From NCBI RefSeq assembly GCF_000213805.1, contig NC_015556.1, positions 2,991,001 through 3,055,000 of the forward strand: 64,000 nt of DNA. Reading direction: 5' to 3'. Both the position numbers and the translations under genes were made by a program. The notes below the pieces were generated by a model. The model was not told the origin of the DNA and ran no database searches. It saw only the letters and a list, made by a program, of their open reading frames with translations. Below, piece by piece: positions 18,170 to 26,693 of the stretch (the stretch's first letter is position 1; each line of letters opens with the position of its first letter). Source of the stretch: Pseudomonas fulva 12-X. Lineage in GTDB: Bacteria; Pseudomonadota; Gammaproteobacteria; Pseudomonadales; Pseudomonadaceae.

Positions 18170-20966
18170 GTTGCGCGCCAGCGTTCGCCTGCAGTTTCAC
18201 AAAGGCTTCACCCTCGACGATGCCGTGCCCCTGGTCGACTATTTCGCACGCCTGGGCATCAGCCATATCTACGCCTCGCCGCTGCTCACCGCACGACCTG
18301 GCTCCATGCACGGCTACGACGTGGTCGACCCGACTCGCGTCAACCCCGAGCTGGGCGGCGAAGCGGCCCTGGAACGTCTGGTCAAGGCCCTGCGCGGCAA
18401 TGACATGGGGCTGATTCTGGATATCGTCTCCAACCATATGGCAGTCGGCGGCGACGCCAACCCCTGGTGGCTGGACGTGCTCGAATGGGGCGCCAGCAGC
18501 GCCCATGCGAAGTTCTTCGACATTCACTGGCAATCCCACGACCCGCTGCTGCGCGGCCAACTGCTGGTGCCCTTCCTGCGCAGCGACTACGGCGAGGTGC
18601 TGGCTGCCGGCGAGATCGAGCTGCACTTCGATGCCAAGCGCGGCCTGTTCTACGCCAAGCACTACGACCACCGTTTCCCGATCAACCCGCCGACCTATGG
18701 CGACATCCTGCAGCGTAGCGGCCATCCCGAGCTGCAGGCCCTGGGCCAGCGCTTCGCTGCGCTGGACGACAGCGCCGATGGTCAGCGCCAGGCGAGCGTG
18801 CTGTTTCGCGAACTGGTCGCCCTGGCCAGCAAGGCCGGCCATGCCATCGAGCGCGCCCTGGCCAGCCTGCGGCCTGCCGAGGGGCAGAACTTCGAAGCCC
18901 TGCATCAGCTGCTCGAACGCCAGCATTACCGCCTGGCCAGCTGGCGCACTGCGGCGGATGACATCAACTGGCGGCGCTTTTTCGACATCAACGAACTGGG
19001 CGGCCTCAAGGTCGAGCGACACGAGGTATTCGAGGCGACCCACGGGAAGATTTTCGAGCTGATCGAGAAAGGCCTGGTCGACGGACTGCGCATCGACCAT
19101 GTCGACGGCCTGGCCAACCCGCGCGCCTATTGCCGCAAGCTGCGCCGCCGTGTGGAGCGGCTGCTGCCCAAGCGCCCGGCGAATCTGCAGGGCGCTCGTT
19201 TTCCGATCTACGTCGAGAAGATTCTCGGCGAGGGCGAACAGCTGCCCCGCGACTGGGGCGTGGACGGCACCACCGGCTATGAGTTCATGAACCAGGTGTC
19301 GTTGCTGCAGCACGCCCCCGAAGGCGAGCCGGTACTGGCGAAGCTGTGGAGCGAAACCAGCGGCCGTGATGCCGACTTCATGGCCGAAGTGCGTGAAGCA
19401 CGACAGTTGGTGCTGACCACTTCCCTGGCCGGCGACCTGGAAGCGCTGGCCCAGGGCCTGTTGCTGGTCGCCCGTGACGACATCGCCACCCGCGACCTGA
19501 CCCTGGGCGCCATCCGCCGCGCGCTGTTGGAGCTGATCACCCATTTCTCGGTGTACCGCACCTATGTGTCGGCCGCCGGGCGCAGCGCCAATGATCAGGC
19601 GGTGTTCGACCAGGCCCTGGAAGGTGCCCGCACGACGCTCGCCGAGAGCGATTGGCCGTTGCTCGAACATCTGGACAGCTGGCTCGGCGGCCAGGCCCTG
19701 TCGCAACTGCCACCAAGCCCACAGCGCAAGCGCCGGGCGAAGATGATCGAACGCTTCCAGCAACTCACCTCGCCGGCGGCTGCCAAGGCCGTGGAAGACA
19801 CTGCCTGCTACCGCAGCGCCGTGCTGCTGTCGCGCAACGACGTAGGCTTCGACCCACAGCAGTTCAGCGCGCCGGTGCAGGCCTTTCATGACGGTTGCCT
19901 CGAGCGGGCCCGGCATTTCCCGGCCAACCTCTTGACCACCGCCACCCACGATCACAAGCGCGGCGAAGATACCCGTGCCCGTCTGGCCGTGCTCAGTGAA
20001 CGCGCCGAATGGTTCGCCGAGCGCTGTAAGCGCTGGCGCGAGATGGCCGCGCCGCTGCGCGAAGAACTGGATGACGGCCTGGCGCCCTCGCCCGGTGACG
20101 AGCTGATGCTGTTGCAGATCCTGCTGGCCTGCTGGCCGCTGGACCTCAACGCAGACGACGCCGATGGCCTGCAAACGCTCACCGAGCGCCTGACCGCCTG
20201 GCAGGAAAAAGCGGTGCGCGAGGCCAAGCTGCGCAGCACCTGGAGCAACCCCAACGAGCGCTATGAGCAGGCCTGCAGAAACTATCTGCACGCCCTGCTC
20301 GGCAGCGATCAGGCGGCCGAGTTGCGCGGCGAGATCTGCCGCGCCGCCAATGAGATCGCCCCGGCTGGTGCCCTCAACAGCCTGGCCCAGAGCCTGCTGC
20401 GCATGAGCGTGCCGGGTGTGCCGGATCTGTATCAGGGCTGCGAATTCTGGGATTTCTCACTGGTCGACCCGGACAACCGCCGCCCGGTGGACTTCGCCGC
20501 ACGCCGCCAGGCACTGGCCGATGAGCAACCGATCGCCCAGAAGCTGGAACATTGGCACGACGGCCAGGTGAAGCAGGCGCTGGTCGCCGCCACCCTGCAT
20601 GCCCGCATGACCCACGCGCAGCTGTTCGCCAAAGGCGGCTACCAGCCGCTCGAGGTTCAGGGCGAGCACGCCGATCGGGTCGTCGCCTTCCTGCGCAGCC
20701 TCGGTGAGCAGCACGCCATCGTCGTGGTGCCGCGCCTGAGCGCCAACCTGCTGGGCGACAGCGCCATGCCGCTGATCGCCACCGATCAATGGGGCGATAC
20801 CCGTATCGCCCTGCCCGCGCAGCTGGCCGGCACAACGCTGCGCAGCGCCTTCGATTCCGCCAACCCGCTGCCCACCGCCGGTTACCTCGCGCTGAGCGAT
20901 GTGCTGCGCGATGTCCCCGTCAATCTGCTGATCGCCACTAGCCAATCTCAGGAGTCACACCCATGA
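18162..20966 (+). CDS. treY: Malto-oligosyltrehalose synthase TreY
   Basis: A 934-residue GH13 intramolecular transglycosylase that converts the reducing-end alpha-1,4 bond of linear glucan into an alpha,alpha-1,1 bond, giving the TreZ substrate. Family start RASVRLQFHKGFTLDDAVPLVDYFARLGISHIYASPL, then GYDVVDPTRVNPELGG. Asp312 in GLRIDHVDGLANP is the nucleophile, Glu352 in YVEKILGEGE the acid/base, and TATHDHKRGED carries the third carboxylate. The ATG at 18162 overlaps malQ by 8 bp; the frame is open far upstream, but that part is the shadow of malQ. It overlaps the following small gene by 4 bp. Confidence 0.96.
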   Translation: MTKLRASVRLQFHKGFTLDDAVPLVDYFARLGISHIYASPLLTARPGSMHGYDVVDPTRVNPELGGEAALERLVKALRGNDMGLILDIVSNHMAVGGDANPWWLDVLEWGASSAHAKFFDIHWQSHDPLLRGQLLVPFLRSDYGEVLAAGEIELHFDAKRGLFYAKHYDHRFPINPPTYGDILQRSGHPELQALGQRFAALDDSADGQRQASVLFRELVALASKAGHAIERALASLRPAEGQNFEALHQLLERQHYRLASWRTAADDINWRRFFDINELGGLKVERHEVFEATHGKIFELIEKGLVDGLRIDHVDGLANPRAYCRKLRRRVERLLPKRPANLQGARFPIYVEKILGEGEQLPRDWGVDGTTGYEFMNQVSLLQHAPEGEPVLAKLWSETSGRDADFMAEVREARQLVLTTSLAGDLEALAQGLLLVARDDIATRDLTLGAIRRALLELITHFSVYRTYVSAAGRSANDQAVFDQALEGARTTLAESDWPLLEHLDSWLGGQALSQLPPSPQRKRRAKMIERFQQLTSPAAAKAVEDTACYRSAVLLSRNDVGFDPQQFSAPVQAFHDGCLERARHFPANLLTTATHDHKRGEDTRARLAVLSERAEWFAERCKRWREMAAPLREELDDGLAPSPGDELMLLQILLACWPLDLNADDADGLQTLTERLTAWQEKAVREAKLRSTWSNPNERYEQACRNYLHALLGSDQAAELRGEICRAANEIAPAGALNSLAQSLLRMSVPGVPDLYQGCEFWDFSLVDPDNRRPVDFAARRQALADEQPIAQKLEHWHDGQVKQALVAATLHARMTHAQLFAKGGYQPLEVQGEHADRVVAFLRSLGEQHAIVVVPRLSANLLGDSAMPLIATDQWGDTRIALPAQLAGTTLRSAFDSANPLPTAGYLALSDVLRDVPVNLLIATSQSQESHP

Positions 20967-21295
20967 GCGCAAAAGAAGACCGCATCCGTGAGTTCGCCTA
21001 CCAGATCTGGGAATCCGAAGGGAAACCCCATGGCCAGGCCAAACGCCACTGGGAAATGGCCACCAAGCTGGTCGAAGCCGAGCAGACGCCCGGCAAGGCC
21101 GCACCCAAGCGCGTGAGCAAGCCCAAGGCCGCCGCTGGCGAGCCGGCCCCTGCCGCGCCGATCAAACCCCGCGCCAGCAAAGCCGCGCCCAAGGCTGACG
21201 CCGAGAAGCCTGCCCTGCTCAAACCGGCCAAGGCACCCGCCAAGGCCAAACCCAGCACTACCCCCAAGCCTGCCGCCAAGAAGCCCAAGGCCTGA
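20963..21295 (+). CDS. DUF2934 domain protein with basic Ala/Lys/Pro-rich tail
   Basis: A 110-residue protein. Residues 1-40 (MSAKEDRIREFAYQIWESEG, then PHGQAKRHWEMATKLVE) form a compact DUF2934 domain; residues 45-110 are a low-complexity stretch of Ala, Lys and Pro with repeated KPKA/KPAKAP units, probably unfolded and strongly basic. Function unknown. The domain is often found next to trehalose/glycogen genes in proteobacteria. Here it is placed between treY (4-bp overlap) and glgX (18-bp gap with AGGAG), so it is made with the glucan enzymes. Plausible roles are glucan or nucleic-acid binding, or scaffolding; none is shown. Confidence 0.85.
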   Translation: MSAKEDRIREFAYQIWESEGKPHGQAKRHWEMATKLVEAEQTPGKAAPKRVSKPKAAAGEPAPAAPIKPRASKAAPKADAEKPALLKPAKAPAKAKPSTTPKPAAKKPKA

Positions 21296-21313
21296 TACCA
21301 GGAGCCACCCAGA

Positions 21314-23446
21314 ATGAGTCAACCACGCTCGCGTATAACCGAAGGTCAACCCTTTCCGTTGGGGTCGACCTGGGATGGTTTGGGCGTCAACTTCGCGCTC
21401 TTCTCGGCTCACGCCACCAAGGTCGAACTGTGCATCTTCGACCCTGATGGCCTGGAAGAGATCGAGCGCATCGAATTGCCGGAGTACACCGACGAGATCT
21501 GGCACGGCTACCTGCCCGACGCCCACCCAGGGCTGATCTACGGTTACCGCGTGTACGGCCCCTACGAGCCGGAAGCCGGTCACCGCTTCAACCCCAACAA
21601 ACTGCTGATCGACCCCTACGCCAAGCAGCTGGTCGGCGAGCTGAAGTGGTCCGAAGCGCTGTTCGGTTACGAGATCGGTCACCCCGATGGCGACCTCAGT
21701 TTCGACGAGCGTGACAGCGCGCCCTTCGTGCCCAAGTGCAAGGTCATCGACCCGGCGTACACCTGGGGCAAGCACCGCAGCCATCGCGTGCCCTGGGACA
21801 AGACGGTGTTCTACGAGGCCCACCTGCGCGGCCTGACCATGCGTCATCCGGCGGTGGCCGAGGACAAGCGCGGCACCTTCGCCGGGCTGATGAGCGCCGA
21901 GGTGATCAAGCACATGCGCAAGCTCGGCGTGTCGTCGGTCGAGTTGCTGCCCATCCATGCCTTCGTCAACGACCAGCACCTGCTGGAAAAGGGCATGAAC
22001 AACTACTGGGGCTACAACAGCATCGGCTTCTTCGCCCCGCACCCGCGTTACCTGGCCAGCGGCCACATCAACGAGTTCAAGGAGATGGCCGCGCACCTGC
22101 ACGATGCCGGCCTGGAGCTGATTCTCGACGTGGTCTACAACCACACCGCCGAAGGCAACGAGCTGGGCCCGACCCTGTCCATGCGCGGCATCGACAACGC
22201 CAGCTACTACCGGCTGATGCCCGATGACAAGCGCTACTACATCAACGATTCGGGTACCGGCAACACTCTGGACCTGAGCCATCCGTGCGTGCTGCAGATG
22301 GTCACCGACTCGCTGCGCTACTGGGCCACCGAGATGGGCGTGGACGGCTTCCGTTTCGACCTGGCGACCATTCTCGCCCGCCATCACGATGGCTACGACG
22401 AGCGCCACAGCTTCCTGGTCGCTTGTCGCCAGGACCCGGTGCTGAGCAAGGTCAAGCTGATCGCCGAGCCCTGGGACTGCGGCCCTGGCGGCTATCAGGT
22501 CGGCGGCTTCCCGCCGGGCTGGGCGGAGTGGAACGACAAGTTCCGCGACAACGTGCGCAGCTTCTGGAAAGGCGACGAAGGCCAGTTGGCCGAACTGGCC
22601 AGCCGCCTGACCGCCTCGGGCGACCTTTACAACCAGCGGGGTCGCCGGCCGTTCTCGTCGGTGAACTTCATCACCGCCCACGACGGTTTTACCCTCAATG
22701 ACCTTGTCTCCTACAACGACAAGCACAACGAGGACAACGACGAGAACAACCAGGACGGCAGCAACAACAACATGTCCTGGAACCACGGCGTCGAAGGCCC
22801 GACCGACGACGAGGCCATCAACGACCTGCGCTTCCGGCAGATGCGCAACTTCATGGCCACGCTGATCCTCGCCCAGGGTACGCCGATGCTGGTGGCCGGC
22901 GACGAGTTCGCGCGCACCCAGCACGGCAACAACAACGCCTACTGCCAGGACAGCGAGATCGGCTGGATCAACTGGGACCTGGGCGAGCGCGGCAAGCAGT
23001 TGCAGGAGTTCGTCACCCGGGTGATCAAGCTGCGCATGAACTACCCGATCCTGCGTCGCGGGCGCTTCTTCGTCGGCGCCTTCAACGATGAGCTGGGCGT
23101 CAAGGACGTCACTTGGCTGGCGCCCAACGGTGAGGAGATGAACGAGGACAACTGGCACGACCCGCACGCCCGCTGCATGGGCATGCTGCTCGATGGCCGT
23201 GCTCAGCCGACCGGCATCCGCCGTAGCGGCGCCGACGCGACCCTGCTGCTGGTGGTCAACTCGCACCACGACGTGGTCAATTTCCGCCTGCCGGAAGTCG
23301 CCCAGGGCAGCCACTGGACCTGCATGCTCGACACCAACCGTGTCGAAGAGCCGGAGGACGATGAAGTCTTCCAGTTCGGTGACGAGTTCATCGTCACCCA
23401 TCGCTCGCTGGTGCTGTTCGAGCTGCAGAAGGAAAAGGTGGTATGA
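21314..23446 (+). CDS. glgX: Glycogen debranching enzyme GlgX
   Basis: A 710-residue GH13 isoamylase-type enzyme hydrolysing alpha-1,6 branches of phosphorylase-trimmed glycogen. The N-terminal CBM48 domain starts GQPFPLGSTWDGLGVNFALFS; the barrel motifs are ELILDVVYNHT, Asp349 in GFRFDLATI (nucleophile), Glu385 in LIAEPWDCGPGGYQVG (acid/base) and FITAHDGFTLNDLVSYN (stabilising Asp). Length and motifs are standard. It supplies linear chains for MalQ, TreY and GlgP. Its stop overlaps the start of the acyl-CoA-dehydrogenase-like gene by ATGA, tying the following four uncharacterised genes to the glycogen operon. Confidence 0.96.
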   Translation: MSQPRSRITEGQPFPLGSTWDGLGVNFALFSAHATKVELCIFDPDGLEEIERIELPEYTDEIWHGYLPDAHPGLIYGYRVYGPYEPEAGHRFNPNKLLIDPYAKQLVGELKWSEALFGYEIGHPDGDLSFDERDSAPFVPKCKVIDPAYTWGKHRSHRVPWDKTVFYEAHLRGLTMRHPAVAEDKRGTFAGLMSAEVIKHMRKLGVSSVELLPIHAFVNDQHLLEKGMNNYWGYNSIGFFAPHPRYLASGHINEFKEMAAHLHDAGLELILDVVYNHTAEGNELGPTLSMRGIDNASYYRLMPDDKRYYINDSGTGNTLDLSHPCVLQMVTDSLRYWATEMGVDGFRFDLATILARHHDGYDERHSFLVACRQDPVLSKVKLIAEPWDCGPGGYQVGGFPPGWAEWNDKFRDNVRSFWKGDEGQLAELASRLTASGDLYNQRGRRPFSSVNFITAHDGFTLNDLVSYNDKHNEDNDENNQDGSNNNMSWNHGVEGPTDDEAINDLRFRQMRNFMATLILAQGTPMLVAGDEFARTQHGNNNAYCQDSEIGWINWDLGERGKQLQEFVTRVIKLRMNYPILRRGRFFVGAFNDELGVKDVTWLAPNGEEMNEDNWHDPHARCMGMLLDGRAQPTGIRRSGADATLLLVVNSHHDVVNFRLPEVAQGSHWTCMLDTNRVEEPEDDEVFQFGDEFIVTHRSLVLFELQKEKVV

Positions 23447-24477
23447 CCGGGAGCGGCACTCGTTTGGTAGAACGCCTCGGCGCCCTGCTGAACGAGTGGC
23501 CGCACCCACTCCCGCATCATCCCGAGGCCCTGCTGCGCAGCCTGCAAAGGTTGTGTGACGCGGGCCTCGACCAATTACCCAAACCCGGCGGTGGCCAGAC
23601 CCTGCAACGTTGGCAGGCGCTGGCCACGGTCGCCGCACAGGACCTGAGCCTGTGCAAACTCTACGAAGGCCATACCGACGCCCTGGCGATTCTCGAGCAT
23701 TTCGGCGCGGATGTACCGGCTCACGCCACTTGGGGCATGTGGGCTGCCGAACCGCCCCAGGCGCGCGTCACCCTAGGCGCCGAGCAGCATGACGGCAACG
23801 TGCGCCTGCACGGCCGCAAGGCCTGGTGCTCGGGCGCCACAGTGCTCAGCCACGCTCTGCTCACCGCCTGGAATGAACGAGGCGAACAGCAGCTGGTGGC
23901 GGTTGCCCTCGAACAGCCTGGCGTGCGCGTGACCGAAGACGGCTGGCAGGCCGTAGGCATGGCCGCCACCCAGAGCGTGGAGATTCTCTTCGATGATGCC
24001 CGTGGCCAGCTGGTTGGCCCGCCTGGTGGCTACCTCGCCCGGCCCGGCTTCTGGCAAGGCGGCGCCGGCATCGCTGCCTGCTGGCATGGCGCGGCCAGCC
24101 GCCTGGGCGAAGCGCTGCGCCGGCACTGCGCCGAACGCGACGAACCCCATGCCCTCGCCCACCTCGGCCAGGTGGACTGCGCCCTGACGGCCGCCGCCAG
24201 CGCACTGCGCGAATGCGCCGCCTGGATCGACGCCAACCCAGAGGCCAACGCCGAACTGCCCGTACGCCGCGTACGTGCCCTGGTCGAGCACAGCGCCAGC
24301 ACAGCGATCGAGCACGTCGGCCGCGCCCTGGGCGCTGCGCCCTATTGCCGTGACGGCGCACTGGCGCGGCTGCTGGCCGACTTACCGGTGTTCCTGCGCC
24401 AGAGCCATGCCGAACGCGATCTGGCGGCTCTGGGCAAGCTCGCCGCGCCTCAACCACAAGAGAGCTGGATGCCATGA
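23443..24477 (+). CDS. Acyl-CoA dehydrogenase-like protein
   Basis: A 344-residue protein with the acyl-CoA dehydrogenase fold: a helical N-domain, a beta domain with GRKAWCSGATVLSHALLTA (the usual G-K-x-W/F-C-S-G-A segment, residues about 124-142) and WQAVGMAATQSVEILFDDARG, and a helical C-domain. I do not see the classical C-terminal IYEGT-type flavin motif; the end reads LPVFLRQSHAERDLAALG, closer to acyl-CoA-dehydrogenase-related oxidases/monooxygenases. The product is likely a flavoprotein acting on an acyl or amine group. It starts inside the glgX stop (ATGA) and overlaps the PIG-L gene by 4 bp, marking the first gene of a conserved-looking quartet. Confidence 0.8.
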   Translation: MTGSGTRLVERLGALLNEWPHPLPHHPEALLRSLQRLCDAGLDQLPKPGGGQTLQRWQALATVAAQDLSLCKLYEGHTDALAILEHFGADVPAHATWGMWAAEPPQARVTLGAEQHDGNVRLHGRKAWCSGATVLSHALLTAWNERGEQQLVAVALEQPGVRVTEDGWQAVGMAATQSVEILFDDARGQLVGPPGGYLARPGFWQGGAGIAACWHGAASRLGEALRRHCAERDEPHALAHLGQVDCALTAAASALRECAAWIDANPEANAELPVRRVRALVEHSASTAIEHVGRALGAAPYCRDGALARLLADLPVFLRQSHAERDLAALGKLAAPQPQESWMP

Positions 24478-25232
24478 ACGCCAACCCGATCCAGGGCCAG
24501 GGCACCTCGCCACAAGCCTGGAAAGCCTCACGGCGTCTGGCCCAGGTGCCCGATATCGACTGCAGGCAACTGGTGCCCGAAGGCTGCCGCGCAGTGATCG
24601 TCGCGCCGCATCCGGATGATGAAATCCTCGGCAGTGGCGGCCTGCTGCAGCTGCTGGCCCAGGCGCAGCGGCAGATATTGCTGATTTCGGTCACCGACGG
24701 CGCCGCAAGCCACCCCGGCTCTACCTACTGGACGCCGCAGCGCCTGCGCATCGTGCGCCCCCAGGAAAGCGCCGATGCCCTCAAACGCCTCGGCCTGCCG
24801 ATTACCCAGGTGCAATGGGTGCATGGCGGCTTTCCCGATACCGGCGTAACCGCCGCGGAAGGTGAGTTGCGTGAGTTTCTGAAAACCTACCTGCAACCCA
24901 GCGACGTGGTGTTCACCACCTGGCGCGAGGACGGTCACGCCGACCATGAAGCGGTGGGCCGCGCGGCGCTGACCGCGGCCTTCGAATGTGGCGCCCGTGC
25001 CCATGAGATTCCGATCTGGGCCTGGCACTGGGCAAGCCCCGAGGACCCGCGCATTCCCTGGGAACGCGCCCGCAAGCTGCAGCTCGACAAATGGGCACAG
25101 GCGCGCAAGCGCCACGCCATCCAGGCCTTTGCCAGCCAACTCTATGACGACCCCGACACCGGTCACCCGCCAGTGCTTTCGGGCACGGCGGTGGAACGCC
25201 TGCAGCAACCCTTCGAGGTGGTGTTTCTATGA
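24474..25232 (+). CDS. PIG-L family N-deacetylase
   Basis: A 252-residue zinc-dependent LmbE/PIG-L deacetylase. The signature APHPDDEILGSGGLL lies near residues 43-57, with the metal ligands His45 and Asp48 region, and a second histidine in the HADHEAVGRAALTAAF segment (residues about 158-173), the usual third ligand. Characterised members remove acetyl from N-acetylglucosamine in GPI anchors, mycothiol, bacillithiol and antibiotics. It overlaps both neighbours by 4 bp. Combined with the glycosyltransferase and methyltransferase, a GlcNAc-like glycoconjugate is a plausible substrate, but that is inference. Confidence 0.9.
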   Translation: MNANPIQGQGTSPQAWKASRRLAQVPDIDCRQLVPEGCRAVIVAPHPDDEILGSGGLLQLLAQAQRQILLISVTDGAASHPGSTYWTPQRLRIVRPQESADALKRLGLPITQVQWVHGGFPDTGVTAAEGELREFLKTYLQPSDVVFTTWREDGHADHEAVGRAALTAAFECGARAHEIPIWAWHWASPEDPRIPWERARKLQLDKWAQARKRHAIQAFASQLYDDPDTGHPPVLSGTAVERLQQPFEVVFL

Positions 25233-25852
25233 GCGTTGCCGACAATTACTTCGATAAGCTTTACAAGGGCAGCGAAGATCCCTGGTCATTTCGCGAACGC
25301 TGGTACGAGCAGCGCAAGCGCAACCTGACCCTCGCCGCCCTGCCGCGCAGCCACTACGGCAGCATCTTCGAGCCGGGCTGCGCCAACGGCGAACTCAGCG
25401 CGCGCCTGGCCGAGCGCTGTACCCAACTGCTGTGCAGCGACACTTCGGCCATCGCCCTGGAGCTGGCGCATAATCGCCTCGCCCACCGCAGCAACGTGCG
25501 CCTGCTGCAGACCCGTCTGCCGGAGCAATGGCCGGCCGGGCGCTTCGACCTGATCGTACTCAGCGAGCTGTGCTACTACCTCGACGAACAGGATCTGGAT
25601 CGCCTGATCGACTGCGCCCGGGCCGCCCTCAACACCGGCGGTAACCTGCTGGCCTGCCACTGGCGTTGGCCCATCGCCGAGTGCCCGCTGAGCGGCGATG
25701 AGGTTCACCGCCGCCTGCACGAACGCCTCGGCCTGCCGCGCCTGTTGCGCCATGAAGATGCCGACCTGCTGCTCGAGGTCTGGGGTACCGAAAGCACCTC
25801 CGTAGCCCAGCGCGAAGGCCTGGTGCCGGAAGCCCAGGAGCGTCCGGTTTGA
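25229..25852 (+). CDS. NodS-like SAM-dependent methyltransferase
   Basis: A 207-residue class I methyltransferase. It starts with the NodS-type pattern NYFDKLYKGSEDPWSFRERWYEQRKRNLTLAALP, followed by the SAM glycine loop IFEPGCANGELSARLAERC (residues about 45-63), an acidic motif II (SDTSAIALELA) and the post-I segment FDLIVLSELCYYL. Rhizobial NodS N-methylates the deacetylated amino sugar of Nod factors, a reaction that would follow a deacetylase such as the preceding PIG-L protein. Overlaps are 4 bp on both sides. Substrate unproven. Confidence 0.85.
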   Translation: MSVADNYFDKLYKGSEDPWSFRERWYEQRKRNLTLAALPRSHYGSIFEPGCANGELSARLAERCTQLLCSDTSAIALELAHNRLAHRSNVRLLQTRLPEQWPAGRFDLIVLSELCYYLDEQDLDRLIDCARAALNTGGNLLACHWRWPIAECPLSGDEVHRRLHERLGLPRLLRHEDADLLLEVWGTESTSVAQREGLVPEAQERPV

Positions 25853-26493
25853 TCGGCATCGTGATTCCCGCTCACAACGAAGAACAGAGCCTGGACGCCT
25901 GCCTGACTGCCCTGCTCGAAGCGGCTGCCCATCCCGATCTGGACGTGCCCGTGCGCATTCTGGTGGTGCTCGACAGCTGCACCGACGGCTCGGCCAGCGT
26001 GGTCGCCAACTACCCGGTCGAAAGCCTGACGCTGCAGGCGCGCAACGTCGGCCAGGCGCGCGCTTCCGGTGTGGCCTGGCAACTCGAACGCGGCGCGGAC
26101 TGGATCGCCTGCTCCGATGCCGACAGCCGGGTCGCTGCCGACTGGCTGGTGCGCCAGCGCGAACTGCAGGCCGACATGGTCTGCGGCACCGTGGAAGTCG
26201 CCGAATGGGGCGAACTCGACGGCGGCGTACAGAGCCGTTACCTGAGCGCCTACCAGGACCGCGACGGTCACCGGCACATCCACGGTGCCAATCTGTCGTT
26301 CAGCGCAGCCGCCTACGACCGCGCCGGGGGTTTCCAGAAAATCGTCGTCGACGAGGACGTGCAACTGGTCGCCGCCTTCGAGCGCATCGGCGCGCGCATC
26401 GCCTGGAGCTCGCTGCCGCGCGTGTATACCAGTGCCCGACTGGACTGCCGCGCCCGCGGCGGCTTCGGCGATTACCTGCGTTCGCTGCTCTAG
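25849..26493 (+). CDS. Family 2 glycosyltransferase
   Basis: A 214-residue soluble GT-A enzyme without membrane segments. Start IGIVIPAHNEEQSLDACLTALL, nucleotide-sugar DxD-type motif DADS near residue 89 (WIACSDADSRVAADW), acceptor loop HGANLSFSAAAYDRAGGF and catalytic-base motif VVDEDVQL (residues about 160-170). The start is a TTG at 25849, which overlaps the methyltransferase stop as TTGA and has AGGAG nine bases before; no better ATG is available. It closes the operon begun by glgA. The stop TAG lies within a long inverted repeat that may be the operon terminator. Confidence 0.88.
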   Translation: MIGIVIPAHNEEQSLDACLTALLEAAAHPDLDVPVRILVVLDSCTDGSASVVANYPVESLTLQARNVGQARASGVAWQLERGADWIACSDADSRVAADWLVRQRELQADMVCGTVEVAEWGELDGGVQSRYLSAYQDRDGHRHIHGANLSFSAAAYDRAGGFQKIVVDEDVQLVAAFERIGARIAWSSLPRVYTSARLDCRARGGFGDYLRSLL

Positions 26494-26562
26494 GGCCTGT
26501 TGACGCTTGCGCACGAACCGCCGCAGAGCCCGGCGGCTTGCGCGGTAGTACCAACAGGCCCT
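26492..26562 (+). terminator. Long inverted repeat at the end of the ten-gene operon
   Basis: AGGGCCTGTTG (26492-26502) and CAACAGGCCCT (26552-26562) are perfect 11-base inverse copies separated by 49 bases, which themselves contain a CCGCCG/CGGCGG hairpin. The left arm overlaps the glycosyltransferase stop codon. There is no T tract, so it is either a Rho-assisted terminator, an mRNA-stabilising hairpin or a small mobile repeat. Confidence 0.5.
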
Positions 26563-26693
26563 GACCCGCCGCACGGCGGCCAAATACCTTGAACCGCCCC
26601 CTCGCCGCTCCAGTCGGAAATTTAACGACGCCCGCGTGCCTGCTGCGCGCGAGCCCCTCGCTGAACCACCGCGACCATCGCCAGGAGTACAGC

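Noticed and set aside
26492..26562. Integron attC site
   Set aside because: Length and paired arms were suggestive, but the conserved core triplets of attC are missing and there is no integrase or cassette array.
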